From positions 477,976 to 541,975 of the forward strand of contig VXCM01000989.1 of assembly GCA_014773175.1 (NCBI GenBank): DNA of 64,000 nt, given 5' to 3'. The stretch's first letter is position 1. Each line of letters starts with the position of its first letter. Both the position numbers and the translations under genes were made by a program. The DNA is from Lucifuga dentata. Lineage: Eukaryota; Chordata; Actinopteri; Ophidiiformes; Bythitidae. Shown piece by piece: positions 1 through 11,121 of the stretch. The notes beneath the pieces were generated by a model. That model made no database searches. It saw only the letters and a program-made list of their open reading frames with translations, and was not told the DNA's origin.

Positions 1-50
<50 letters not shown>
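1..50 (+). repeat. (GA)25 microsatellite
   Basis: Uninterrupted GA dinucleotides from the window edge; probably longer to the left. Confidence 0.95.
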
Positions 51-57
<7 letters not shown>

Positions 58-1431
58 AGCGAGAGACAGAGCCTGCAGTACAAAGACGGTGGGAAAGAGA
101 AAAGATAATAGACTAACTGTGGAAAAAGTGAGAGGGATGAACCACGAGCTAATAGAAGGGGNGGGCAAAGAGAAAGACATGGAAAGAGAGAAGAAAATAG
201 ACTGAGAAAGGCCTCAACATGATGTAGTTATCTAACCCACTGTGTGTCAAGCACTAAGCCATGAAGAAAGGGGTTAAAAATTAAGTCCACAGTCTGAAAT
301 ATTAAGTCTATTTTGGTTTCTAATGAAGAAGGAGTGAATTAAGGAGGAAATATGAGAGTAGATTATTAAACTGGATGCGAATAGAAGGGAGGAAAAAAAA
401 GTGGAGAGGTGTATGAGGGGTGAGGGGGCTGAAATCTGTTCATGGTGTTTTAAATATTAAACCTATTTCAAGTTTAATGAAGTGCAAATACTATGGGGAG
501 AGTCTTAACTGGAATACAGAGAGGAAGGGGGTGAAAGGGGGATCCGATTCATTATTTCAAGTATTCACCTTTAGACTGCCGAGACTTGGGGAGAGGGAAA
601 AAATAGACAGAAAGTTTATTCAGAAGTGAAAATGAGAGGGCAGTTTTGAGAGTCCCTATCTGCGGGCCCCAGGTGAGTCCAGGAGGATCCAGAGCGCCCA
701 AGAAGGGGAGCGATGGAGATCTGAAGTCAAACAAGTCAAAACACACAACACTAACTACAGCGCTCTCAAGCTAGGCTCACAGAAATAAACAGGACACAGG
801 AAAGAAAATAATTTCACTTCACATCTCTGTGGGCATGTGTATGTGTGTGTGTGTATGTGTGTATTAGTGGTTGTATGTATTAGTGGTTATATGTATGTGT
901 GTGTGTGTGTGTGTGTNGAACAGAGAGGAAGAGAATCAGATAAAGATGTTGGATTTCACACCCAACTAAAAGATTTTCGATGTAATCAATGTACAGCACC
1001 TAGAGGAAAATGGAAAGAACAGCCCACATATAACGGAACTATTCATGTCTACATAATCAGATGCTCTCAGCTCTCCCTCCGTGTGTGTGTGCATGCGTGT
1101 GTGTGTGTGCATGTGCATGTGTGTGTAGTAGATAGCCAGTGTGATGTATACACACCGGCCATCTACTGGATTGCCAAAATCCCCCAAGCTGCCACAAAAG
1201 GTCACCATGTGTGTTTATGTGCGTATGTATTTTCAGTTATTATATTGTACAATAAAGATCAAGTTGGTGTTTGCCCCAAGTATAAAAGCAAGAAAGAAAT
1301 CAAACTCTAACTTGTCTTTTCACGGAGACAAAATATCTCTCAATATGAGATGACAAAAAAAAGTAAGTCTGACTAAATGAATTATAGCAGTGAGTTTAAA
1401 AAGGCCCTTGACAGATTAAGATACTCTAGAT

Positions 1432-1609
1432 CAGTGGTTCTCAACCTGTGGTACTTGAAGTGCCCCCTGTTGATGACTCAGGAAATTTCTGCATGTGGGT
1501 ACTTTTCACATTTATATTATAAGCTTCTGCACGCAAATTCACTACATCACACATGAGTTTATTCTGATCTTTCTTAGAAAAATTTGGCTCAAAAAGTTTA
1601 GAACCACTG
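1432..1609. mobile_element. Small non-autonomous hAT (Charlie-type) element
   Basis: Starts CAGTGGTTCTCAACC and ends TTTAGAACCACTG, the hAT-Charlie terminal inverted repeat. Candidate 8-bp target duplications TACTCTAG (1422-1429) and TACTATAG (1610-1617) differ by one base. 178 bp, no coding capacity. Confidence 0.7.
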
Positions 1610-2455
1610 TACTATAGAAATAATCACCTTTAATGGGGATTTATTTATTCATTTATTTTAAATTGCAATTTAGATTAGATCCCTAACAACCATCTGAATT
1701 GGTAGGGCAATTCTTTAACCCTATTGGAGCGTGATAAGGTGGGGTATAAGAATATACAGTGTCCTGCTATACAAACAGACACAGAGACTAACATATGATG
1801 TGTCAAAGAAGAATATACAGAACCATTTTAAAATCTTTGACTATGATTTTTCTAAACTCTCCCAGCTTTGATTTGCAGAGGGTTTTTTAATCCAGGTCTA
1901 GGAGGAAGCAGCAGGGGCCAAACTAAAAATAATTTAAAGAAATTATACACAGGTTGATGCCATAAGCAGACAGGAAAAGCAGAGGCATAACACTGTTTTA
2001 AATTCTCCTCCTCAAAAATGTCATTTCTAATAGAGTACTGTATAGAAAAGCAGAAGGATCAAATCACTGTGCTAACTGTACATGTATGGTTTAAAATGTT
2101 GGCGTCAACACAGAGTGAAATCAGGTATTAGCGAATGAGTGAAAAGGAAGTTGAGCGCTTAGTGGTCTCAATAATGACATCAAATGAGCACAGCAGATGT
2201 TTGCAAGGGAAGGGGATCTAAAGAAAACAAATTCTAATTCCTGCAGCTGTTTATGTCAACATGGGCACACAACACTGTCGTACAAAAAAAAAAAAAAAAA
2301 ANAAAAAAAAAAAAAAAAAACAAAAAAAACGGCTGTGGGTTAATACGATGAGCCATTACATACACATGAATTATCTTATATTACACAATAATCCAAGGAA
2401 ATCCTGAGTCGTGTGAATTATTAGTGTTTCTCATAGTAAAGTCGGAAAACATGGA

Positions 2456-2493
<38 letters not shown>

Positions 2494-2807
2494 GTGTCCT
2501 AGCACTTTTCATCAATAAGGAATGAAGCAATTAAGCTAATCTCAGACTGAAGGTGCCCTTTCTCCTTTATACCCACCATATGCTTTCATGGAAACCAACA
2601 ACTGGACTGGATGGAACAACAGGCCCACCAAATACATGTGTACACACACACACACAACACACACGAACACACTCTAAAAACTACTTGTACTAGGTGCAAT
2701 TATCATGTAATGATATTGTTTGACATGCAATAAAGGGTTTATTCTTCTATCTTTGTAAGGTAAAAAAAAAAAAAAAGNAAAAAAAAAAAAAAATGGATTC
2801 TGGTGTC

Positions 2808-2856
2808 AAACCTAACCCTGACCCTAACCTCTAACCTTTCTCTAACCCCAAACCTC
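2808..2856 (+). repeat. Degenerate telomere-like repeat
   Basis: Imperfect runs of CCTAACC/CCCTAACC/TCTAACC units. Too short and degenerate for a real telomere; may be a remnant interstitial telomeric sequence or a minisatellite. Confidence 0.4.
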
Positions 2857-4804
2857 AAGGTGGAACTAGCCTTAAACAATCAGAAGGACTCAATATACTT
2901 CTTCTGAGGCCTGATTACTCTAAATAAATAATCCATGGTCAAAGGTCATAGGTACCTGCTTGCTCATGTTCCACTAACTGTTTCACCCAACTGCTACTGC
3001 CCCAATAACCAAACTACTAAAAACAGACAACAATGAAGGTGAATGTATATCTCTATGCATTTTATTTCCCCAAGCATATAAAAGTAGGGCTGCTACAATA
3101 TCTATACATCACTGCAACACCACAGAAGGCTTTTTCTGTGCATGGAAGCAACACCTATTGATATAATGGTAAGAATTTTCACGCAACCCCATATGTGACA
3201 AAGCTACATAACAGCTCAATACTGGCTTAGCTTGTGAGTAGAAGTTTTAAGTAAATGTGTTGCTTTCTAATTTCCTGCCCCCCTTTATTTTCTCATTATA
3301 TTTGACCTTCACAGAAAGCCAATCCAAACAGGGAAGGTCTCAACTAAGAGGGTGTTTCATTGTGAGGACATCTGGGCCTCACAGTGATAGAAGAATACAC
3401 ACATAATAAACATCGCACCATCCCCCATACAAGCACTAAGAACTCCCACACCATTAATGGCCTCACTAAACCTGTTCAGCAATTCCCCCAAACCTTCCCT
3501 AATCACACAGAAACCACCTCCTGCAAACTGACTGAGCACACAATAGTGAAACATATCCTGGCTGTCAGGAAAAAAACACAACCTGACTCATACGCTACCA
3601 CTTTCAAACGTCATGTAAACCCACTGGCAATGTGATATTTTAGTGCTGAATGGCAAGGTCAGCCCTCTGAAGGATACCCAGATAGTTGATAATCACATGA
3701 TACAAAGACTCTCATTTTCTTCTTTTTCCCACTTTTCCCATTACCATACCCTACTTTATTGGGTTTGCTCTGAGCCACTGTAAATCCAGTCCTGTAACCC
3801 AGGTAAAAGTGTGGATAAATGGTGTGTTTTTTGGCTAACACCAGGTCAGTCTACACCAGCGGCAACACTAGACTTCCTCTGACCTTTAGGTAAGAAAACA
3901 GTGAGAGAACACTTCCTAGGTAATGGTTACTTTACCACAGCCAGGCTTAAACTCTCCACCACATTACAGAACCATGGCAATGGGCAAAGGACTTAATGAT
4001 ACTATTTATTCTGTACATGCGTGTCCATGTACAGAGAAACCTAAGGACTATACTTGTTGCACAAAATCAAGACCTTTAGGATACTTAAGAGTTTAGACAT
4101 ACTCTCATAAGCCCAAATGGATTCTGTCCCTTCTTTCTCTCTCTTTCTCTCTCTCTTCCCCCATCTTTACCTCTATCTGTCTCTGTCCTCTTCTCTGTCT
4201 ATTTGTCCTTTCACTACCTGTCTCTCTTCTCTCTCTCTCTCTCTCTCTCTCTTCACTCCACTTTCTCTCCCTTTTCTCTCTTCACGCCCTTTCCAGAGGT
4301 CCATCCCTAAACCCCAGAGAGGGGGAGGAGCTTGAGATGGCGAGGACGTGCTGGTAATCCGTGCAGTGACCCAGGTCAATTCAATTATCCTGTTTTCTTT
4401 AGCTGCGCAACGCGTGTGCCCATTTCACAGCCAACTCCCTTAATGCACCCAGGATTAGCTTCCCTTACTTTTAATGATCTACCTATCGACGCCGTGGGCC
4501 CCACAGCGCGCGCACACACACAGACACACACACACACACATGCACACACACAACTCACACAGATTTGAGTTTTAATGTATTAGTTTTCTGTAAATTAATT
4601 CACTTCTGCAAGGCTGAGGATCAAGAGATTTCTCAAAATAAATATGTGTGTTTGAGTGTGTTTGTGTTTGCATTTTATTGTGAATATGTGGGTGTGTGTT
4701 ACATAAACTGCAGTAAGAAGAGGATTTTATAAACCATATGCCTTTACTCAGGCTTCACCTTACACCTCCAATATTTGAGATAATCATTTTAGGCCTAACA
4801 GGTT

Positions 4805-4900
4805 ACCGTGGAACCTCGCTAATCTCAACTTCAGAGGAAAAGGGTCCTTTTATATTAGCGAACTGTGGAATGGGTGAAATGCATTGAAATATGAGACGCG
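4805..4900. mobile_element. Possible pogo/Tigger-like terminus fragment
   Basis: CCGTGGAACCTCGCTAATCT resembles the pogo/Tigger terminal repeat (CAGTxxxACCTCGxTATA). Only one end is visible. Confidence 0.25.
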
Positions 4901-5250
4901 CATGTATTGTAAAATGTGATGCATACTTTATAAGTCAACAAAACACTTTGATAACTTGCACACAACCATTGCTGAGAAGGTGTGTTTTAAGACAACTGAT
5001 GAATGAGATTCCATTGTAATTAGGTGTTAAACAGCATACTCAAGTAATTAATTTAACCAAATCTAATTATCCTATTAGACATTTCTTAACTACTCAACTA
5101 CACTATTTGGTCCTGAATACACAGGGCTGACTGTTATTATTGTTATTAGATGCACATAAAACAGTTGGTCATGTCTATTTTAGTTAAAAGTACACATATC
5201 TATTATGTGATGAGACAAAAACTATTCAGTAGAAGGTTTGTCGGTCCTAC

Positions 5251-6205
5251 CTGGGATATCCTGTCCGTTGTAGCTCCATCCAGCCCCAGCTAGCATGGAC
5301 GGTAGTGGAGATCCAGGCCGACTGTCCCTGTCTCTCTCTCTGTCCCGCTCTCTGTCCCCATTCCTCTCAGCCTGCTGGGTAATATGTCTGACCGTGTCCT
5401 TGTTCTTCCTATTCTTCCTTCGGCCCGATCCTGATAGGGGTTGCCAGGAGCTCTCTCCCCCTGCTCCACCAGGACCTCCGGCCCCTGGCTCAGCCTGGCT
5501 CTGGGCTGCTCCCCTGGGAGTGTCCCGGGGATGGGAGGAGGAGGCAGGAGACACCTGTTCCTCTTTGACGGTGACTGGCCTGTAGTCATGTGGCCAAGCA
5601 GGCTGGGAGTCATGGCAGACCTCCTCCTGGCTTTCATGGCTCTTGGGAGGCTCTTGGTCTTCTTTCCCATAGGTGCTCCCTCCCTCGTGGCAGCTGGCAA
5701 TGGCTGAGTCCCCAGAGGAGTTGGCCGGGCTGGTTCGGCGCCCCAGCCAAGGGGAGGTGCTGCGTCCGGACATGATGGAGGCCAGGGCTTCAGAAGCCAT
5801 GCCTATTATTCCTCCTCCTCCTGCTCCTAAACCTGCTCCTGCAACACCTCCTGCTCCGACAATACCTATTCCTCCTCCTACTCCTCCTCCTCCTCCCCCT
5901 CCTACTCCTCCTCCACCTCCGCCTATGCCGGCAGCAGCAACACCCATCTCAAAGTCAGCCAGTTCATCGGCCATCTCAGAGCGGATGCTGATGTCCAGAG
6001 CAGCCTTGATGAAGCTGTGGCAGGCCTGGACAATGTCTGTCATCTGCAGGTAGCTGGCAGCTGACATGACCTCGATCACGTTCTTACTGGTCAGGGCAAG
6101 ATGCGCTGAGTACATGAAGTCTAGGATGGCTTTGAAGCCTGTTGCCGTGACGATGTCCAGGTGAGTGACAGTGGTCTGGTGGTGAGGTTCCGCCCCTTTT
6201 TTAAC
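5251..6205 (-). CDS. zbtb46: zbtb46 second coding exon (rest of BTB domain and linker)
   Basis: Acceptor TTTAG|GTT precedes 6205; donor CCCAG|GTAGG follows 5251. The 955-nt exon leaves one base for the next codon. It encodes the second half of the BTB domain ([20 protein letters not shown]), an acidic helix ([12 protein letters not shown]), the glycine-rich insert, the [19 protein letters not shown] linker and a charged [12 protein letters not shown] run next to the basic GRRKNRKNK block. Relative to mammals the start of the exon ([10 protein letters not shown]) is divergent and about three residues longer. Confidence 0.92.
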
Positions 6206-6695
6206 CTAAATGGTTAGAACAAAGTGTTTTCCTTACAGCCTGATTGATAATGGATTTTTCAAACAATACTGATATTGATATTTGAGATATTTGAGTCTGA
6301 TAATGACAATATACTTCATCAGTTAGGCTCTACTTTAACATTTTTTACCATATTTTATGCAGGATATGAAAAAATATTTTCTAACAGTGAAATCGGTCCA
6401 ACTTTTGATGTTGCTATATCAACTAGAAAGCACACAGAAGAAAACTACTATGATCCAAGAGAAAGGCAGACTTTCTTGACCTCTCTTTCCAAGTGCAGCA
6501 GTCCCCTACCTGGCAGTAAAGAGTCTTGAAGTAGCGTGAGGATCCCAGGAGGACATTCTTATGAGCTTTGAAGATCTTTCCATCGACAATGACACAGGCG
6601 TCGCAGAGGATGCCGTGCTGCCTCTGCTCGTTGAGCTCTCTGAGGAGCTGACGGTAGTGAGAGGAGATCTCCATGTCCTCCTTCCTGTTGTTCAT
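5251..6695 (-). CDS. zbtb46: ZBTB46, BTB/POZ zinc-finger transcription factor (5' part of CDS, two exons)
   Basis: BTB-zinc finger transcriptional regulator acting in the nucleus; in mammals it marks classical dendritic cells and quiescent endothelium (family knowledge). Seen: exon 6510-6695 encodes residues 1-62, starting [18 protein letters not shown] and ending FKTLYCQ. Exon 5251-6205 continues with [20 protein letters not shown], the BTB core, a Ser/Gly/Pro-rich linker with [16 protein letters not shown], a KEEQVSPAS motif and the basic GRRKNRKNK block. The joined product in the window is 380 residues plus one base; human ZBTB46 is about 590, so the C2H2 fingers are missing and must lie left of position 1. 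The start was chosen because MNNRKEDME is the known N terminus and follows a splice acceptor. A glycine-rich insert (residues about 150-197) is unlike mammals. Confidence 0.93.
6510..6695 (-). CDS. zbtb46: zbtb46 first coding exon
   Basis: Residues 1-62, the first half of the BTB/POZ dimerisation domain, with conserved [20 protein letters not shown] and [12 protein letters not shown]. The donor CAG|GTAGGG is at 6510/6509. The acceptor upstream of the ATG is CAGCAG at 6732-6737 (a NAGNAG site), leaving about 36 nt of 5'UTR in this exon. It joins the next coding exon in phase 0. Confidence 0.93.
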
Positions 6696-9600
6696 CTGTG
6701 TAGCTGAACAATAGCCTCTCCTCCAAACTATCTGCTGGAAGACAGAAGAACAAGAATGAACTGAAGGTGTAACATGTATCAGAAGTATAGAAACAATGAA
6801 ATCCATTGGTTTTGTAGGCAAGTCAACCATTAAGTCAGATACATCAAACAAAAATCATCAAAATGTATTTCAAACAAGTTTCTGGGCCAGAAAACAACAA
6901 GATAATTTTGGAAACATTTCAGATATTTTTCCTCTAACTCAATATATGTGGTTGATGACAGCAACTACAAAATCCATTCCTTCAAACGCTGTTTCATTTT
7001 AATATAAGGGGGAGAGAAATAAGTGAGTTGAGCTGAACCACTCCTTTAAAGATGAACCTGGATTAAGATATTGCAGCACAAGGACATCAATAGAAGCCAC
7101 ATTTCAACTGCTACAGTTTGATGTCTAAAAATAGCCCAGTAACAAATAATCAAAAATGTGTTTAAATGCTGTCTGACAGGTTCATTTGAGTGTGCATGCA
7201 TGTGTGTGGAAGCTCATTAAAAATGTCAACTATAAAGCATAACAGTTTCATAAAACAGTTGAGAGGGGAAAACACCTCATTTAGCTAATTTCAGACTACT
7301 TTACAATTAGTTTAATCAATAAACAGCACCTCCATTTGTTGTGGTTCTTTTTTTAACCATCTCTTGACTGAATATTTGATCAAAATATATAGTTAAAAGG
7401 AAAATTCACTCATGAACCTTCACCTCAGAAGCTTTGCTTTGCACATTTCAGTCTAGACTATGAAGGTTCTCTGAAAGTCTTTCAAGACTCAACTGTCAGT
7501 AGATAAGGAACCAACTTCACTGACAATAAAACTGACATATATATTTTGCCAGTTTTACCATTAATACCATAATGAAGCTCAAGATTTGAATTTAAAAGCC
7601 ATTAGTCCACATTGAATCAGACAGTATCTCTCAGAGGCTCAAAAGGCTGGTTCATGACATGGGAATTAGGCTGTGTTCACAAATATTGATATATTTGGAT
7701 TTCAATGTTTGATTTCGATCTATGGATCTTTGCTTTTGCGTGAATAAAACATGTCAAACACTCTATACATTGTGTTCTTTCTGCTTTGCACAGGTTAGAT
7801 TACACAGGAGGAATGTTGAATACACAATACACACAACAGCCCAGGTGAAGGCCAAGGAGACAGGAGAAGAGAAGGAGACAAAGGGAGATGTGTGCATCAC
7901 TATGAACCATTCAATGAAGTGGCAAAAAAACAAAAAAACAAAAAACAAAGAGGAGCTGCATAAGCCCAAGCAAACACAAACATACATCCATACACACGTA
8001 CAGAAAAACATGAAGTCACACACATCTGGCAATGCATTAACTGGAGCATTTTAGCAGTCGCCGCTCCAGCTCTCGTCTCAGAGACAGCTAAATCATGGGG
8101 ACGCAGAGTGTTACCAAATGCAGCAGTGATTTGTTTTGGGAACGCCACAGCTGTCAGCTCTCATGGGCCATCCTGAGAGATGACAGCTCGGGTTGGCCAA
8201 GGTGACAGTAGCGTTTGCTTGGGGGCTGGCACACTTCAGGTCATGTTTAGCAAAGCTCTGCTCAACCTGATGGCCTGTAAGATCAGATAAATCCAAGTCT
8301 CATCCACATCCAGATGGACAAACGCACCTCTTATGAACAGCAGTGGACGAGTGGACTGAGTGACAACTGCTGAAATCTTCCTTTCTCCCCAAAAATAAAT
8401 GTCCAGGGTCCCATCCAATGTATGTTTAGTTCACAACCTTTCACTTTTATTGGCTTTCCTTTAAGTCATAGAAATAAAGACATGAAAGGACAGGAAACCT
8501 GGATGTGAATACTGAATCAGACAGTGTCTCTCTGAGTCTCAAAAGACAAGTTTTGATGCAAGTGTTTTTATCCTCTGGCTCACACATTTCTAAGAAAATC
8601 TATTGGCAGTCTAACCTTGAGATATTCTTTGCCTTCTGTGTTGCCAGATTGAGGTATAGCGAGATGTCACCTCTCACCTTTAGATACAAACCATGCTGCT
8701 TTAAAGACACAGCGGCTCCCCTCCTCCTCTCTCTGCTCTTCTTCTCTCAGGGCCACTGGCAAATTGAATTGTATAGCCTGACTTGCCAGAGCCAGATAAA
8801 ACACAGAAGAAGTCATTCATGGACTATTCACACAGAAACACCTCACTACGTTCTTATGCCTCTTTTGTCCAGTTATTGTGCATGATGAAACACAGGGTCA
8901 CTGTACAGCAAAACCTGATCAGTTTGCCCCCAGTTGAAGCATGAATCTACTGCAAACTCAGTGAAAAAAGGCCAGACCAAATCTAGTGCAACTCAGTGTG
9001 TGTGGACAGCTGGGATAACATTGGTTGAGTATTTCATTCAGCTTCCTTCCACTCTCTGTTCTGGTCTCTGTTACCATTTTCAAAATTCCGATCTTGATCA
9101 AGCCCCCAAGCACAGTGCAGGTCTGTGCATCGATTTTGGCCTAGTGGTCAAACTTGAAATTTCAGCTTCACACGATTCCCTGGGTCCCGGAATGCTTTGT
9201 CCAATACACATATATTACGAAGGGTTGCAAAGTTGTTGAGGATATGTGCCGGTTGATCATAATTAGAATAAATGGACCACCATGTTTGGAATCATCATCT
9301 TTAATACATCCATGATCCTGATGTAAAACAGCAAAGACAAGCATTAAAGCTACCAAACAACATGCTCATAATGCTAGGTAGCCTGTGTTGCACTAGCAAT
9401 GATACTTCAATGTTTCAGTGTTTTCACAGAGAGTTTATTTCATCAAACTTTCTGAAAAGGTGAAACATTTTCTTAAGGTTTTCTGTCCATAATTAATCTA
9501 AATTCAAACAACATATCAATTTAGCCAATATAAAAAAATTATTATTATTTTGCTTTGATGGCCTTTCAATGGTTAAGATCCATGGGAAATGTAGTGTTGA

Positions 9601-10290
9601 GTGCTAACAAAATAATATAGCTACTGTGACGCTAATGGTGTAATGGTAATACTTTGGGCTCTTTTAAACAGTATTTAAACTATTCCAACCAGGAAATCTA
9701 TAATATTTTTAAAAATTTTGTTAATCATTTATGTTGTGATAGAAACTATACAAAAATCAATCGATAATGATCTACATAACAAGCTAGTTATACTTCCATG
9801 AGACACTGAAGGTGTATTATACGTGACTTAGCAATAAATAGCAGTAGCGCCCCCATGTGGTTTAGACTAATTCAAACCGTAACGAATTCACAACGGAATG
9901 AAGCTGTAAAATTGCTTCAAATGTCATCAGTCACATGACATAGCCTCCTGTCACTGCTTTGCAACAAGCCCCGGAACGCCAGAATCAGTACTAAGGGCGC
10001 AGATAAAAACCACGCAAGACAAAACTAAAGCAAGTTCATTAGTGCAACGTTTCATTAGTCATTTCTGTTTAATGCAAGTTTAAAGAGTTACTGATAATGT
10101 TAGTGTGGCAATGTGCTCTGGTGGTTTGAAGGGAGTATAAAACTTGTAAGCCTGAATCGGAGTTTGTGTGTGTGTGTGTGTGTGTGTGTGANGGGTGCAC
10201 ATAACTATGTGGCTACTGTTACACCAAATGACTTATTAAATGATGCCTCAAATTTAACAAAAACAATGAGCAGCGGTGGGTAACAACAAG

Positions 10291-10324
<34 letters not shown>

Positions 10325-10477
10325 AGCCTAATCAGATTTGTTGCTTCAGCAAACTCAGAGAGATACTGAGTTAGATGTGAGCCAGAGAGGAGAGGAACAG
10401 AACATTAATGGAGTGTACTTTGACCTCTAAACTCTTCGGTTTGCTTGCCTAATTGGCTTGTTTAATTTCAGTATGGC

Positions 10478-11121
10478 TACACCACAGGCCAGAAGTTTGA
10501 GGCCACTCCCAGATATAAAAAAAAAAAAAAAAAAAAAAANTCATCAATACACTGTTTGTTTTACAATTTATTGCACAGGAAATGACAAAAATATATAAAA
10601 TAAGTAACTAATTAGTTTTGAAGAAGAATTTGTCAACAAGAGCTCATTATGTAGCCACTGTAGCTTAAGAAATTATTTTTAATGAAGGCATGTCCAGTCT
10701 GTATTAGTGCACTGGCACTACAGTTGTGTTCCACCTCTCTCGCCCAAACTCCTTTGCTTATGTGTTTTAACATTCTATTCAATAACCTGCTGTCTGCCTT
10801 CTCCCATATCATTTCGTGATTAACTTGCTACACAGTCTGGCCATGCTATTGCTCTGCATCTTCTGACCTTCATATTGAGGACTGCAAATTGTATCACAAA
10901 CTACAAATATGGTCAGTGCACTAATACAGACTGGACATGCCTTCATTAAAAACTATTTCTTAAGCCATAGTGGCTACATTGTTGACAAATTCTTCTTGAA
11001 AATTAGTTATTATTTTGTGTATTTTTGTTATTTCCTGTGCAATAAATTGTAAAACAAACAGTATATTGATGATTTTTTTTTTTAATCTGGGGGTGGCCTC
11101 AAAGTTCTGGTCTGTAGTGTA
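10478..11121. mobile_element. 644-bp foldback miniature element, Tc1/mariner-like ends
   Basis: Arms 10478-10713 and 10916-11121 are long imperfect inverted repeats. The termini TACACCACAGGCCAGAAGTT and (inverted) TACACTACAGACCAGAACTT start with TA, as in Tc1/mariner insertions. The 200-bp centre is unique, with no transposase. Poly-A/T runs (with an N at 10540) follow each terminal repeat at the same distance, showing the two arms are copies. Confidence 0.8.

Larger units (their letters stand above)
1..5250. other. zbtb46 intron, no coding sequence seen
   Basis: Minus-strand intron downstream of the 5251 donor. No C2H2 finger pattern is visible on either strand. It holds (GA)n at 1-50, a (TG)n tract near 840-916, a small hAT-like element at 1432-1609, poly-A tracts with single Ns at 2302 and 2778, (GA)n at 2461-2490, a degenerate telomere-like stretch at 2808-2856, a pyrimidine-rich run at 4130-4310 and a possible pogo/Tigger-like fragment near 4805. 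Confidence 0.7.

Noticed and set aside
2808..2856. Telomere or chromosome end
   Set aside because: The units are too few and degenerate and ordinary gene DNA follows on both sides.
5673..6053. Plus-strand proline-rich reading frame of 126 residues
   Set aside because: It is the antisense of the zbtb46 glycine-rich coding exon; splice sites and homology support the minus strand.
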